From Bradyrhizobium neotropicale (GTDB lineage: Bacteria > Pseudomonadota > Alphaproteobacteria > Rhizobiales > Xanthobacteraceae): a DNA stretch of 60,404 bases. A program made the position numbers and the translations under genes. The DNA is taken from assembly GCF_001641695.1 (NCBI RefSeq), contig NZ_LSEF01000063.1:98044-158447 (forward strand), in the 5' to 3' direction. The first letter of the stretch is position 1. Each line of letters starts with the position of its first letter. Under the pieces are notes generated by a model. It worked only from the letters and a program-made list of their open reading frames with translations. It had not been told where the DNA came from and searched no databases. Below are positions 1 to 9,445 of this stretch, one piece after another.

Positions 1-35
1 CCATCCACGCCTTGCCCACGGCACAAAGAACGTGG

Positions 36-58
36 ATGCCCGGGACAAACCCGGGCAT
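36..58. repeat. Short palindrome (9-bp arms), part of an intergenic element
   Basis: Perfect 9-bp arms (36-44 and 50-58) around a 5-nt loop form a GC-rich hairpin. The flanking bases 1-66 look like the right-hand part of an intergenic palindromic element whose left part is probably cut off by the window edge. It could also act as a terminator for a gene to the left, but there is no T-run. Confidence 0.55.
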
Positions 59-138
59 GACGACCACTCGCGAGCGTTCAAATGCGATTGCCCTGCCGCA
101 AGTCGGGAGAGGGGAAGAGAAGCCCAGCGTCTTCGCGC

Positions 139-1362
139 ATGACGGGGGCCACGGCCTCGGCTAGATTGCTTGAACAAGAACAAGACGAATTGTCCGGGAG
201 GACAGGCGTGCACCAAGGGCGTGTCGTATTCGGCGCGATCGAGGAGGTCGTGTTTGGCCATCCGGCCGCAGGCGCCATCCTGGCGCAGATGGACCGTTTG
301 GGATCGAACCGCGCCTTCCTGATGGTCTCGGGCACGCTGAACCGGCAGACCGACGAAATCGAGAAAATACGGCAGGTGCTGGGCTCCCGCTGCGCGGGCC
401 TGTTCGACGCCATGCCGGCGCACACGCCGCGCGAGGCGGTGATCGCGGCCACCAACGCGGCACGGGACGCCAAGGCGGATCTGATCGTCACCGTCGGCGG
501 CGGCTCGATCACCGACGGCGCCAAGGCGGTGCAGCTCTGCCTTGCCAACGGCGTCGACGCTATCGACGGCATCGAGCGCATCCGCGTCCACAAGGGCGTC
601 GCGCCCGAGATGAACGCACCATTGGTGCGGCAGGTCAGCGTGCCGACCACGATCGCGGGCGGCGAGTTCAGTTCGATCGCAGGGATCACCGACCGCAGCA
701 CAAATGTGAAGCAGATGCTGCGTCATCCGCTGATCGTGCCGCGCGTGACCATCCTCGATCCCGCCATCACTGTGCACACGCCGGAATGGCTGTTCCTGTC
801 GACCGGAATCCGCGCCGTCGATCATTGCGTCGAGGCGATCTGCTCGCGCGAGACCCACCCTTACGCCGATGCGCAATCGGTCAAGGGCCTCGCCATGCTG
901 GCCGATGCGCTGCCGCGGGTGAAGGCCAATCCCACCGACCTCGACGCACGCATGGACGCGCAGCTCGGCACCTGGCTGTCGATGGGCGCGCTTTCGGCCG
1001 GCGTGCCGATGGGCGCGAGCCATGGCATCGGCTATGTGCTCGGCGCGGCCTTCGACGTGCCGCATGGCTACACCTCCTGCATCATGCTGCCGGCGGTGAT
1101 GCGCTGGAATGCTGTTGAGAACGCCGATCGCCAGCAGATCGTCGCGACCGCAATGGGCTTCCCGGGGCAGAACGCCGCCGACGTGCTCGACGCCTTCATC
1201 CGCTCGCTCGGCATGCCGCGCAGCCTCACCGAGGTACACGTGTTGCCGGAGCATTTCGATGCCATCGCCGCCCAGGCGATGCGCACGCCCTGGGTGCCGC
1301 GCAATCCGCGCAGGATCGATAGCCCTGCGCAGGTGCGCGAAATCCTGCTTCTCGCCGCATAA
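139..1362 (+). CDS. Iron-containing alcohol dehydrogenase, maleylacetate reductase-like
   Basis: A 407-residue NAD(P)-dependent dehydrogenase of the group III (iron-type) alcohol dehydrogenase fold. The nucleotide-binding GGGS motif is at about residue 120. The C-terminal half carries the metal-binding histidines: AVDHCVEA, then GASHGIGYVLG followed by VPHGY, the spacing seen in maleylacetate reductases. Cytoplasmic. The frame is open back to 82, but the ATG at 139 gives a more normal N-terminus; neither has a clear ribosome site. It lies 17 bp before an acyl-CoA ligase, suggesting one catabolic transcript that oxidises an alcohol or reduces a keto/enol acid before CoA activation. The true substrate cannot be read from sequence; maleylacetate reduction is only the nearest family. 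Confidence 0.85.
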   Translation: MTGATASARLLEQEQDELSGRTGVHQGRVVFGAIEEVVFGHPAAGAILAQMDRLGSNRAFLMVSGTLNRQTDEIEKIRQVLGSRCAGLFDAMPAHTPREAVIAATNAARDAKADLIVTVGGGSITDGAKAVQLCLANGVDAIDGIERIRVHKGVAPEMNAPLVRQVSVPTTIAGGEFSSIAGITDRSTNVKQMLRHPLIVPRVTILDPAITVHTPEWLFLSTGIRAVDHCVEAICSRETHPYADAQSVKGLAMLADALPRVKANPTDLDARMDAQLGTWLSMGALSAGVPMGASHGIGYVLGAAFDVPHGYTSCIMLPAVMRWNAVENADRQQIVATAMGFPGQNAADVLDAFIRSLGMPRSLTEVHVLPEHFDAIAAQAMRTPWVPRNPRRIDSPAQVREILLLAA

Positions 1363-1379
1363 TCCAAGCCGGAGGATCG

Positions 1380-2930
1380 ATGTACACAGGTACGCATGCC
1401 CGCCTACGCCCGCTCCAGCCCGCCTTCATCATGGCTGCTACAGGCGAGACCGTGACGTATCGCGAGCTCGAGGCCCGCAGCAACCGGCTCGCGCATCTGT
1501 TCCGCAAGCACGGCTTGAGGCGGCTCGATCACTACTCGATCTTCATGGAGAACAATTCGCGCTATCTCGAAGCCTGCAGCGCGGGCGAGCGCTCCGGGCT
1601 CTACTACACCTGCATCAACTCGTTCCTCACGGCGGGCGAACTCGCCTACCTCCTCGTCAACAGCCAGTCCAAAATCCTGATCACGTCGGTGGCGAAGCTC
1701 GATGTCGCGCGCGAGGCGATCCAGTCGTGTCCCGACGTCGGGCTCTGCATCGTTGCCGACGGTCCCGGCGAGAGCGACCGTATCGTCGGCCTTGCGGACG
1801 TGACCACCGACCTGCCCTCGACGCCGATCGCGGACGAGTGGCTCGGCACGGCGATGCTCTATTCATCGGGCACGACGGGACGGCCGAAGGGCATTCTGCG
1901 GCCGCTGCCGCAGGAGCCGCCGAAGCACAATCTGCCGCTGTTCGATTTCCTCACCAGGCTCTGGCACTATCGCGAGGGCATGGTCTATTTGTCGCCGGCC
2001 CCGCTCTATCACTCGGCGCCGCAGGCCGCAGTCAATCTCACGATCCGCATGGGCGGCACCGTGATCATCATGGAGAGCTTTGATCCTGAGCGTTACCTCC
2101 AGCTCGTCGAGACATGGGGCATCACCCACACCCAGCTCGTGCCGACGATGTTCTCGCGCATGCTGAAGCTGCCGGAGGAGGTGCGCAAGCGTTACGACCT
2201 GTCCTCGCTGGAGATCGCGATCCATGCCGCCGCGCCCTGCCCGGCGCTGGTCAAGGACGACATGATCAAATGGTGGGGGCCGATCATCCACGAATATTAC
2301 GGTGCGACCGAGGGCCTCGGCTTCACCGCCTGCAACAGCGAGGAATGGCTCGCCCATCGCGGCTCCGTCGGCAAGGTGCTGCTCGGCGATCTGCACATTC
2401 TCGACGAGAACATGAGGGAATGCGCGACCGGAACCGCCGGCACCGTATGGTTCAAGACGGGATCGCCGTTCGAATATTTCAACGATCCGGAGAAGACCAA
2501 GGAGGCGCGCTCGGCCGACGGCAGCATGAGCACGGTCGGCGACGTCGGCTATGTCGATGCCGACCGCTTCCTCTATCTCACCGATCGCGCGACCTTCATG
2601 ATCATCTCGGGCGGCGTGAACATCTATCCGCAGGAGTGCGAGAATCTGCTGATCACCCATCCGAAGGTCGCCGACGCCGCGGTGTTCGGCGTGCCCAATG
2701 TCGATCTCGGCGAAGAGGTGAAGGCGGTGGTGCAGCCGATGCCCGGCGTCGTGCCGGGCCCCGCGCTCGCCGAAGAGCTGATCGCCTTCTGCGGCCAGTC
2801 GCTGTCGCGGCAGAAGGTGCCGCGCTCGGTCGATTTCGAGAAGGAACTGCCGCGGCTGCCAACGGGCAAGCTGTACAAGCGGCTGCTGCGGGATCGCTAT
2901 TGGGGGAACAAGTCGTCGCGGATTGTGTGA
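1380..2930 (+). CDS. AMP-dependent acyl-CoA synthetase
   Basis: A 516-residue ANL-superfamily ligase that activates a carboxylic acid to its acyl-AMP and then acyl-CoA. The P-loop-like YSSGTTGRPKG is at residues 161-171, the YYGATEG motif near residue 306, and the C-terminal catalytic lysine in LPTGKLYKR. Length is normal. The ribosome site GGAGG sits just before the ATG. Probably co-transcribed with the upstream iron-type dehydrogenase. Together with the BKACE and SDR nearby it suggests degradation of an unidentified acid; the substrate is not predictable here. Confidence 0.9.
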   Translation: MYTGTHARLRPLQPAFIMAATGETVTYRELEARSNRLAHLFRKHGLRRLDHYSIFMENNSRYLEACSAGERSGLYYTCINSFLTAGELAYLLVNSQSKILITSVAKLDVAREAIQSCPDVGLCIVADGPGESDRIVGLADVTTDLPSTPIADEWLGTAMLYSSGTTGRPKGILRPLPQEPPKHNLPLFDFLTRLWHYREGMVYLSPAPLYHSAPQAAVNLTIRMGGTVIIMESFDPERYLQLVETWGITHTQLVPTMFSRMLKLPEEVRKRYDLSSLEIAIHAAAPCPALVKDDMIKWWGPIIHEYYGATEGLGFTACNSEEWLAHRGSVGKVLLGDLHILDENMRECATGTAGTVWFKTGSPFEYFNDPEKTKEARSADGSMSTVGDVGYVDADRFLYLTDRATFMIISGGVNIYPQECENLLITHPKVADAAVFGVPNVDLGEEVKAVVQPMPGVVPGPALAEELIAFCGQSLSRQKVPRSVDFEKELPRLPTGKLYKRLLRDRYWGNKSSRIV

Positions 2931-2937
2931 TTCTTCG

Positions 2938-2961
2938 CCTCTCCCCGCCTGCGGGGAGAGG
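2938..2961. terminator. Hairpin between convergent genes
   Basis: Two perfect 11-bp arms (2938-2948, 2951-2961) are separated by two bases. The hairpin lies 7 bp after the ligase stop and 27 bp before the end of the convergent SDR gene. There is no T-tract, so it may be a repeat-derived hairpin (similar words occur in the 46077-46193 element) working as a bidirectional terminator. Confidence 0.5.
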
Positions 2962-2988
2962 GAGCGCAGCGTCGGCGCGACAACAGCT

Positions 2989-3765
2989 TCACCCCAGCAT
3001 CTGCGTATCGCCGCAGATCGAAATCGCCTGGCCGGAGATGGTGCGGCCGCGCGGGCTCGCCATGAACAAAATCTGGTCGGCGATCTGCTCCGGCGTGACG
3101 TAATCCTTGATCGACGTATAGGAGAACGCAATGCGTTCCATCTCGGCGTAGGAGATGCCGCGCTGCTGCGCCTTGGCCTCCAGCACGCGGCGCTGGCGGT
3201 CGCCGGCGACGAGACCGGGCAGGATGGCGTTGACGCGGATCTTGTCGGGGCCGAGCTCGATCGCCAGCGACTTGGTCAGGCCGATCACGCCCCACTTCGC
3301 CGCCGCATAGGGCGTGCGCATGGCGAAGCCGACCTTGCCCGCCGCGGACGAGATATTGACGATCGAGGCGTTCTCGCTCTCGCGCAGCAGCGGCACGGCG
3401 AGTCGCGTGCAGTTGAACTGACCGGTGAGGCAGACCTCGACGCAGCGATCCCAATCCTCCGGGTTCATCTCCTCGATCTTCGCGGTCGGGCCGGCAATGC
3501 CGGCATTGTTGACGAGCACGTCGAGCCCCCCGAGCGCGCGAATCGTAGCGTCGAACATCGTCTTCACCGCGGCACGGTCGGACACGTCGCATTGCGAGCG
3601 CGTCAGCGCGGGATCGCTGTTGGTAAGCGTGGAGAGCGCCATCTCGTCGACATCGCAGACATGCACCTTCGCGCCCTCGCCGGCGAAGCGGCGGGCGATT
3701 GCAAGCCCTATGCCGCCCGCCCCCGCGGTCACCAATACGCGCAAACCCTTGATGTCGAGATCCAT
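2989..3765 (-). CDS. SDR family NAD(P)-dependent oxidoreductase
   Basis: A 258-residue classical short-chain dehydrogenase. The cofactor glycine motif (AGAGGIG) is at residues 14-20, NNAG at 86-89, the catalytic Ser near 139 and Y153-x3-K157. Cytoplasmic, probably oxidising a hydroxyl group to a keto group (or the reverse). GGAG lies 6 bases before the ATG. It is convergent with the acyl-CoA ligase and divergent (80 bp) from a BKACE gene, so a shared promoter region between the SDR and BKACE is likely. A beta-hydroxy to beta-keto oxidation feeding BKACE is attractive but inferred from position only. Confidence 0.88.
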   Translation of the reverse strand: MDLDIKGLRVLVTAGAGGIGLAIARRFAGEGAKVHVCDVDEMALSTLTNSDPALTRSQCDVSDRAAVKTMFDATIRALGGLDVLVNNAGIAGPTAKIEEMNPEDWDRCVEVCLTGQFNCTRLAVPLLRESENASIVNISSAAGKVGFAMRTPYAAAKWGVIGLTKSLAIELGPDKIRVNAILPGLVAGDRQRRVLEAKAQQRGISYAEMERIAFSYTSIKDYVTPEQIADQILFMASPRGRTISGQAISICGDTQMLG

Positions 3766-3845
3766 GATGGCTCCAGTCGATCCGAAATGCTAAGCGTGAC
3801 GTTAGATCACAGCCCGCTTGGAGTTAAAACCCGGAGTTCGAATCC

Positions 3846-4769
3846 ATGGCCCGCAAAGTCATCATCACCTGTGCCGTCACCGGCGCGATTCACACGCCGT
3901 CGATGTCGACGGCGCTGCCCGTGACGCCGCAGGAGATCGCGGACGCCGCCGTGGAGGCCGCGGAAGCGGGCGCTGCGATCGTGCATCTGCACGCGCGCAA
4001 CCCCGAAACCGGCCAGCCCGATCAGTCGCCGGAAGCCTTCGCGCCGTTCCTCAAGATCATCAAGCAGCGTTCCAAAGCGGTGATCAACCTCACCACCGGC
4101 GGCTCGCCGACCATGACGGTGGACGAGCGCGTGCGCCCCGCAGCGGTCTACAAGCCGGAAGTCGCCTCGCTGAACATGGGTTCGATGAATTTCGGCTTCT
4201 TCGGCATGCTCAACCGCTTCAAGACCTTCAAGCACGAGTGGGAACGCAAGCATGTCGAGAACAAGGACATCGTGTTCCGCAACACCTTCCAGGACATCGA
4301 GTTCGTTCTGAAGACGCTGTCGGAGACCGGAACCCGCTTCGAGTTCGAGTGCTACGACACCGCGCATCTCTACAATTTGCAATATTTCCTCGATCAGGGC
4401 CTGGTGAAGCCGCCGCTGTTCGTCCAGACCGTGTTCGGCCTCCAGGGCGGCATCGGCCCGCATCCGGAAGATGTGCTGCACATGAAGCGCACGGCAGAGC
4501 GGTTGTTCGGAGACAAGTTCATCTGGTCGGTGCTCGGCGCCGGACGGCACCAATTGTCGATCGCGGCGATGGCGGCCGCGATGGGCGGCAATATCCGCGT
4601 CGGCCTCGAGGACTCGCTGTGGGCCGCGCCGGGCCGGATGGCCTCCTCGAACGCCGAGCAGGTGCGGCTCGCCCGCAAGATCATCGAGGGCCTCGGCCTC
4701 GAGGTTGCCTCCTCCGACGAGGCGCGCGAGATGCTGCATCTGAAGGGCGGGGACACGTTGCAGGTCTAG
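3846..4769 (+). CDS. Beta-keto acid cleavage enzyme (BKACE, DUF849)
   Basis: A 307-residue protein of the family of 3-keto-5-aminohexanoate cleavage enzyme. These zinc enzymes condense a beta-keto acid with acetyl-CoA and split it into acetoacetate and a CoA ester. The zinc ligands are visible: HLHAR (H47, H49) and the glutamate in GLEDSLW. GGAG lies nine bases before the ATG. It precedes a five-gene ABC importer by 177 bp. Family members accept many beta-keto acids, so the substrate is open; the neighbouring importer may bring in the precursor. A second BKACE is encoded at 14261-15127. Confidence 0.88.
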   Translation: MARKVIITCAVTGAIHTPSMSTALPVTPQEIADAAVEAAEAGAAIVHLHARNPETGQPDQSPEAFAPFLKIIKQRSKAVINLTTGGSPTMTVDERVRPAAVYKPEVASLNMGSMNFGFFGMLNRFKTFKHEWERKHVENKDIVFRNTFQDIEFVLKTLSETGTRFEFECYDTAHLYNLQYFLDQGLVKPPLFVQTVFGLQGGIGPHPEDVLHMKRTAERLFGDKFIWSVLGAGRHQLSIAAMAAAMGGNIRVGLEDSLWAAPGRMASSNAEQVRLARKIIEGLGLEVASSDEAREMLHLKGGDTLQV

Positions 4770-4946
4770 TTCCGCCATTCGCTCGTTCGCATCTGCACTC
4801 TCACATTGTGAGAGAATGAAGCCCGCGACTTTACGTCATCCGAATTGCCAAGGCCGCAGAGAGCCTTGGCCGTTGCCTCGCTCCGCCCGCGTCGCTATCG
4901 TTACGACAAACAGGCCACAAAAGGCCGATGTCTAGGGAGGATGAGC

Positions 4947-6545
4947 ATGCGGAGCGTGTGGGCGCTCGCCGCAGTGGCGGCGCTATCTGTGCTGACGACC
5001 TCAACGACCACGCTCGCCGCTGGGCCCAAACAGGGCGGCATTTTGCGGATGTATCATCGCGATAGCCCCGCCAACGCCTCGATCCACGAAGGCGCGACCT
5101 ATTCGGTCAACATTCCCTTCATGCCTGTCTTCAACAACCTCGTCATCTTCAAGCAGGACGTGGCGCAGAACAGCATGGACAGCATCGTCCCGGAGCTCGC
5201 GGAGAGCTGGGCGTGGGTGAACGACAACAAGACCCTGACCTTCAAGCTGCGCCAAGGCGTGAAATGGCATGACGGCAAGCCATTCACGTCGGCGGACGTC
5301 AAATGCACCTTCGACATGCTGATGGGCAAGGCGCAGCAGAAGTTCCGCCAGAACCCGCGCAAGGCCTGGTACAACGAGGTCAACGACATCACGACCAACG
5401 GTGATTTCGAGGTCTCCTTCAACCTGAAGCGGCCGCAACCCTCGCTGCTGGCGCTGCTCGCCTCCGGCTACACGCCGGTCTATCCCTGCCACGTCTCGCC
5501 GGCGGAGATGCGCACGCATCCGATCGGCACCGGTCCGTTCAAATTCGTCGAGTTCAAGGCCAACGAATCGATCAAGCTGACCCGCAATCCCGACTATTGG
5601 CGGGAGGGTCGGCCCTATCTCGACGGCATCGAGTTCACCATCATCCCGAACCGCTCGACCGCAATCCTCGCCTTCGTGGCCGGCAAGTTCGACATGACCT
5701 TTCCGACCGAAGTGACGATCCCGCTGGTGAAGGACGTCAAATCGCAGGCGCCGAACGCGATCTGCGAGATCGCGCCGACCAACGTCTCGACCAACATCAT
5801 CGTCAATTCGACGGCCGCGCCCTTCGACAACGCCGACATCCGCCGCGCCATGGCGCTGGCGCTCGACCGCAAGGCCTTCATCTCGATCTTGTTCGAGGGC
5901 CAGGGCGACATCGGCGGCACCATGCTGCCGCCACCGAATGGTCTTTGGGGCATGCCCAAGGAGATGCTCGAGACCATTCCCGGCTATGGCCCCGACGTGA
6001 AGGCCAACCGCGACGAGGCCAGGAAGCTGATGCAGAAGGCCGGCTACGGACCGGACAAGCATCTCGCCGTCAAGGTCTCGACCCGCAACATCCCAGTCTA
6101 CCGCGATCCCGCGGTGATCCTGATAGACCAGCTCAAGAGCATCTATATCGACGGCGAGCTCGACGTGGTGGAGACCGCGAACTGGTTCCCGAAGATCGCG
6201 CGCAAGGATTACATGATCGGGCTCAACCTCACCGGCAACGCCGTCGACGATCCCGACCAGTCTTTCTACGAGAACTATTCCTGCGGCTCGGAACGCAACT
6301 ACACCAATTACTGCAACAAGGAGATCGAGAAGCTGTTCGACGTGCAGTCGCAGGAGACGAATATCGACAAACGCAAGAAGTTGGTGTGGGAGATCGACAA
6401 GAAGCTGCAGGAGGACGTTGCCCGTCCGATCATCTTCCACAGCCGCATGGGCACCTGCTGGCAGCCTTACGTCAAGGGCGTCACGATCATGACGAACAGC
6501 TCCTATAATGGCTATCGTTACGAGGATTTGTGGCTGGACAAGTAA
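4947..6545 (+). CDS. ABC importer substrate-binding protein, peptide/opine type (SBP_bac_5)
   Basis: A 532-residue periplasmic binding protein, first gene of an importer operon. A signal peptide is clear: a short basic start, then a hydrophobic stretch ending TTLAAG. The mature part has the family layout, including the WAWVNDNKTLTFKLR region and the GTGPFKF segment. Two in-frame ATGs (4941, 4947) follow the ribosome site AGGGAGG at 4934-4940; only 4947 has proper spacing, so I chose it. The family carries peptides, nickel, opines or other ligands; the ligand is unknown. Two permeases and two ATPases follow directly. Confidence 0.9.
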   Translation: MRSVWALAAVAALSVLTTSTTTLAAGPKQGGILRMYHRDSPANASIHEGATYSVNIPFMPVFNNLVIFKQDVAQNSMDSIVPELAESWAWVNDNKTLTFKLRQGVKWHDGKPFTSADVKCTFDMLMGKAQQKFRQNPRKAWYNEVNDITTNGDFEVSFNLKRPQPSLLALLASGYTPVYPCHVSPAEMRTHPIGTGPFKFVEFKANESIKLTRNPDYWREGRPYLDGIEFTIIPNRSTAILAFVAGKFDMTFPTEVTIPLVKDVKSQAPNAICEIAPTNVSTNIIVNSTAAPFDNADIRRAMALALDRKAFISILFEGQGDIGGTMLPPPNGLWGMPKEMLETIPGYGPDVKANRDEARKLMQKAGYGPDKHLAVKVSTRNIPVYRDPAVILIDQLKSIYIDGELDVVETANWFPKIARKDYMIGLNLTGNAVDDPDQSFYENYSCGSERNYTNYCNKEIEKLFDVQSQETNIDKRKKLVWEIDKKLQEDVARPIIFHSRMGTCWQPYVKGVTIMTNSSYNGYRYEDLWLDK

Positions 6546-6587
6546 CGCGACGAACGGGCGGTTAAAGGCTCGGCAGGAGGCGTTGGG

Positions 6588-7535
6588 ATGTTTGCCTATC
6601 TGGTGCGCCGCCTGTTCCTGATGCTCGTGACCCTGTTCGGGATCTCGATCGTCATCTTCTTCCTGCTGCGTATCGTTCCCGGCAACATCGTCGACATCCT
6701 GTTTGCCGCGGCCGGCTATGTCGATCCCGCCGACAAGGTCAATCTCGAAAAGGAGCTCGGCATCGATCAGCCGCTGGTGGTGCAATATCTGCACTGGATC
6801 GGCGGCTTCCTGCGCGGCGATTTCGGCTACTCCTACGTCTCGGAGAAGCCGGCTCTGCAGGAGATCTTGCCACGCATTCCGATCACGGCGCGGCTCGCCG
6901 GATTGGCGCTGCTGTTCTCCGCCTCGATCGGCATTCCGCTTGGCGTCATCAGCGCGGTGAAGCAGGGAACTAAGCTCGATTATGCGCTGCGTGTGTTCAG
7001 CCTCAGCGGCTTGTCGCTGCCCTCGTTCTGGCTGGGCCTTCTGATCCTGACCGCGTCGGTCGCAATGTTCGGCCAGATGCCGATCTTCAACCCAAATCCG
7101 CAGACCTGGCTGGAGGCTTTCGCGACTTACGCTGTGCCGGCCGCCGCGGTCGGCTTCCGCAGCGCCGCGCTGACCATGCGCATCACGCGCTCGTCGATGC
7201 TGGAGGTGCTGCGGCAGGACTATATCCGCACCGCGCGCGCCAAGGGCGCATCCGACGCCGCGGTGAACTATCACCACGCACTGAAGAACGCGATTTTGCC
7301 CGTCATCACAGTGATCGGCATCGAGGCAGCCTTCCTGATCGGCGGCCTCATCGTCACCGAGACCGTGTTCAACATCCCCGGCGTCGCGCGTTTCCTGGTC
7401 GAGGCAATCCGCTGGCGCGACTATCCGATCGTGCAGAACCTCGTGATGTTCATCGCGATCGTCGTGGTGTTCGCGAATTTCACCGTCGACATGCTCTACG
7501 CCGTGTTCGACCCGCGCATCCGATTTACGGACTAG
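6588..7535 (+). CDS. ABC importer permease (DppB-like)
   Basis: A 315-residue inner-membrane permease with about six transmembrane helices, beginning with the FAYLVRRLFLML segment typical of DppB/OppB proteins. The ABC-coupling loop is seen as the EVLRQDYIRTARAKG segment, where the EAA motif sits. GGAGG precedes the ATG. Second gene of the five-gene importer operon; forms the membrane channel with the next permease. Confidence 0.92.
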   Translation: MFAYLVRRLFLMLVTLFGISIVIFFLLRIVPGNIVDILFAAAGYVDPADKVNLEKELGIDQPLVVQYLHWIGGFLRGDFGYSYVSEKPALQEILPRIPITARLAGLALLFSASIGIPLGVISAVKQGTKLDYALRVFSLSGLSLPSFWLGLLILTASVAMFGQMPIFNPNPQTWLEAFATYAVPAAAVGFRSAALTMRITRSSMLEVLRQDYIRTARAKGASDAAVNYHHALKNAILPVITVIGIEAAFLIGGLIVTETVFNIPGVARFLVEAIRWRDYPIVQNLVMFIAIVVVFANFTVDMLYAVFDPRIRFTD

Positions 7536-7544
7536 GAGAGGCGC

Positions 7545-8438
7545 TTGGCGACAATCGACTATGATCTCGAGCTCAAACGCGCCGGCGCCAATGCGACCGG
7601 TGGCTGGCGACGCGTGCTGTTCCTAGCGCGGCGCCACGTCCTCGGGGCGGCCGGCCTCGTCATCATGACGGTGTTCGTGCTCACGGCCATCTTCGCCGAC
7701 TTCATCGCGCGCTATGATCCGCTGACGGTCGATGCGGCGCATGCGCTGGCACGTCCCAGCGCCGCGCACTGGATGGGCACCGACTCCTTCGGCCGCGACG
7801 TGTTCAGCCGCATCATCCACGGCGCGCGGATCTCGCTCGCGGTCGGGATCGGCTCGACCGCGCTCGGCGGCACGATCGGCGTGATCGTGGGGCTGACCTC
7901 GGGCTATCTTGCCGGCTGGTTCGATCTGGTGTTCCAGCGCGTCTCCGACATCCTGCAGGCGCTGCCGCTGCTCGTGCTGGCGCTGGTCATGACGGCCGCG
8001 CTCGGCCCGTCGCTGCCGAACGTGATCCTCGCGATCGCCATTCCGCTGATCCCGACGGTCGCCCGCGTGATCCGCGCCAACACGCTGGCGCTGCGTGAGC
8101 AGCCGTTCGTCGAGGCCGCCAAATCGATCGGCATGAGCGAAGTGCGGATTGCGATCCGCCACGTCCTGCCCAACACGCTGGCACCGCTGATCGTACTCGC
8201 CACCGCCCAGCTCGGCTCGACCATTCTCACCGAAGCCTCGCTGTCCTTTCTCGGCCTCGGCATTCCCGAGCCCTATCCATCCTGGGGACGCATGCTGTCG
8301 GAATCGGCGGCCGAATATGTCCGCACCGCGCCGTGGCTGGTGATCTTCCCGGGCATCGCAATCAGCCTCGCCGTGTTCGGTACCAATCTGTTCGGTGACG
8401 CGCTGCGCGACATCCTCGATCCGAGGCAACGCGGCTGA
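7545..8438 (+). CDS. ABC importer permease (DppC-like)
   Basis: A 297-residue inner-membrane permease of the DppC/OppC type. It has a soluble N-terminus, one helix, then GTDSFGRDVFSRIIHGAR, the family signature before the main membrane domain, and the EAA loop PFVEAAKSIGMSE. The start is a TTG at 7545 with AGGAGAG just upstream, nine bases after the previous stop. The stop TGA shares one base with the ATG of the next gene, so translation is probably coupled. Confidence 0.92.
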   Translation: MATIDYDLELKRAGANATGGWRRVLFLARRHVLGAAGLVIMTVFVLTAIFADFIARYDPLTVDAAHALARPSAAHWMGTDSFGRDVFSRIIHGARISLAVGIGSTALGGTIGVIVGLTSGYLAGWFDLVFQRVSDILQALPLLVLALVMTAALGPSLPNVILAIAIPLIPTVARVIRANTLALREQPFVEAAKSIGMSEVRIAIRHVLPNTLAPLIVLATAQLGSTILTEASLSFLGLGIPEPYPSWGRMLSESAAEYVRTAPWLVIFPGIAISLAVFGTNLFGDALRDILDPRQRG

Positions 8439-9445
8439 TGACGGAAAAATCCGATATCGTGCTCGATGTGAAGAACCTGAAAACGGTGTTCTTCACCAAT
8501 TCCGGCCTGTTCAAGGCCGTGGACGACGTCTCCTTCACCGTGAAGCGTGGCGAGACGCTGGCGATCGTCGGCGAATCCGGCTGCGGCAAGAGCGTCACCG
8601 CGCTGTCGCTGCTGCGGCTCGTGCCAGATCCGCCCGGCCGCATCGTCGGCGGCTCGGTCACGCTCGAAGGCACCGACCTGCTCACGCTGGATGAAGCGGC
8701 CATGCGCGCGATCCGGGGCAATCGCATCTCCATGATCTTCCAGGAGCCGATGACCTCGCTCAATCCGGTGATGCGGATCGGCGACCAGATCGTCGAGGCC
8801 GTGCGGCTGCACCGGAACTTGTCGGCCAAGGAGGCCCATGACATCGCGGTCGAAATGCTGCGCCTGGTGCGGATCCCCGAGCCGGCGCGCCGCGCCGGGG
8901 AATATCCGCACCAGCTTTCGGGCGGCATGCGCCAGCGCGCGATGATCGCAATGGCGCTGGCCTGCCGGCCGGCGCTGCTGATCGCGGACGAGCCGACCAC
9001 CGCGCTCGACGTCACCATCCAGGCCCAGATCCTGGCGCTGATCCTCGATCTTCAGAAGGAGCTTGGCACCGGCCTCGTGCTGATCACGCACGATCTCGGC
9101 GTCGTCGCACAGACTGCGCAGCGGGTGATCGTGATGTATGCCGGGAAGAAGGTCGAGGAAGCGAGCGTCGAGGCGCTGTTCGCCGCGCCAAAACATCCAT
9201 ACACGCGCGGGCTGATGGCCTCGATCCCGGCGGTGCCAGCGTCCGGAGTCCCGGCGCAGGCGCGGCTCAACGAAATTCCCGGCACGGTGCCGTCCCTGGT
9301 GCGGCTGCCGACGGGCTGCGCCTTCGCGCCGCGCTGCAAGCTCGCGATCAAGCGCTGCCAGGAGGAATATCCGCCGCTCGCCGATTGGGGCGGCGGCCAT
9401 CTCGCCGCCTGCTGGCGCGCGGCAGAAGTCGCGGAGGTCGCATGA
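8438..9445 (+). CDS. ABC importer ATP-binding protein (DppD-like)
   Basis: A 335-residue ATPase that powers the importer. Walker A GESGCGKS is near residue 47, signature LSGGMRQR near 160, and Walker B LLIADEPTTALD near 180. The C-terminal oligopeptide-type extension has the cysteine-containing GCAFAPRCKLAIKRC. It starts within the stop of the upstream permease and its own stop overlaps the next start (ATGA), showing a tightly packed operon. Confidence 0.94.
   Translation: MTEKSDIVLDVKNLKTVFFTNSGLFKAVDDVSFTVKRGETLAIVGESGCGKSVTALSLLRLVPDPPGRIVGGSVTLEGTDLLTLDEAAMRAIRGNRISMIFQEPMTSLNPVMRIGDQIVEAVRLHRNLSAKEAHDIAVEMLRLVRIPEPARRAGEYPHQLSGGMRQRAMIAMALACRPALLIADEPTTALDVTIQAQILALILDLQKELGTGLVLITHDLGVVAQTAQRVIVMYAGKKVEEASVEALFAAPKHPYTRGLMASIPAVPASGVPAQARLNEIPGTVPSLVRLPTGCAFAPRCKLAIKRCQEEYPPLADWGGGHLAACWRAAEVAEVA

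Noticed and set aside
5001..7277. A 758-residue minus-strand frame
   Set aside because: It spans the opposite strand of the ABC binding protein and first permease, crossing their gene boundary, and has no domain.
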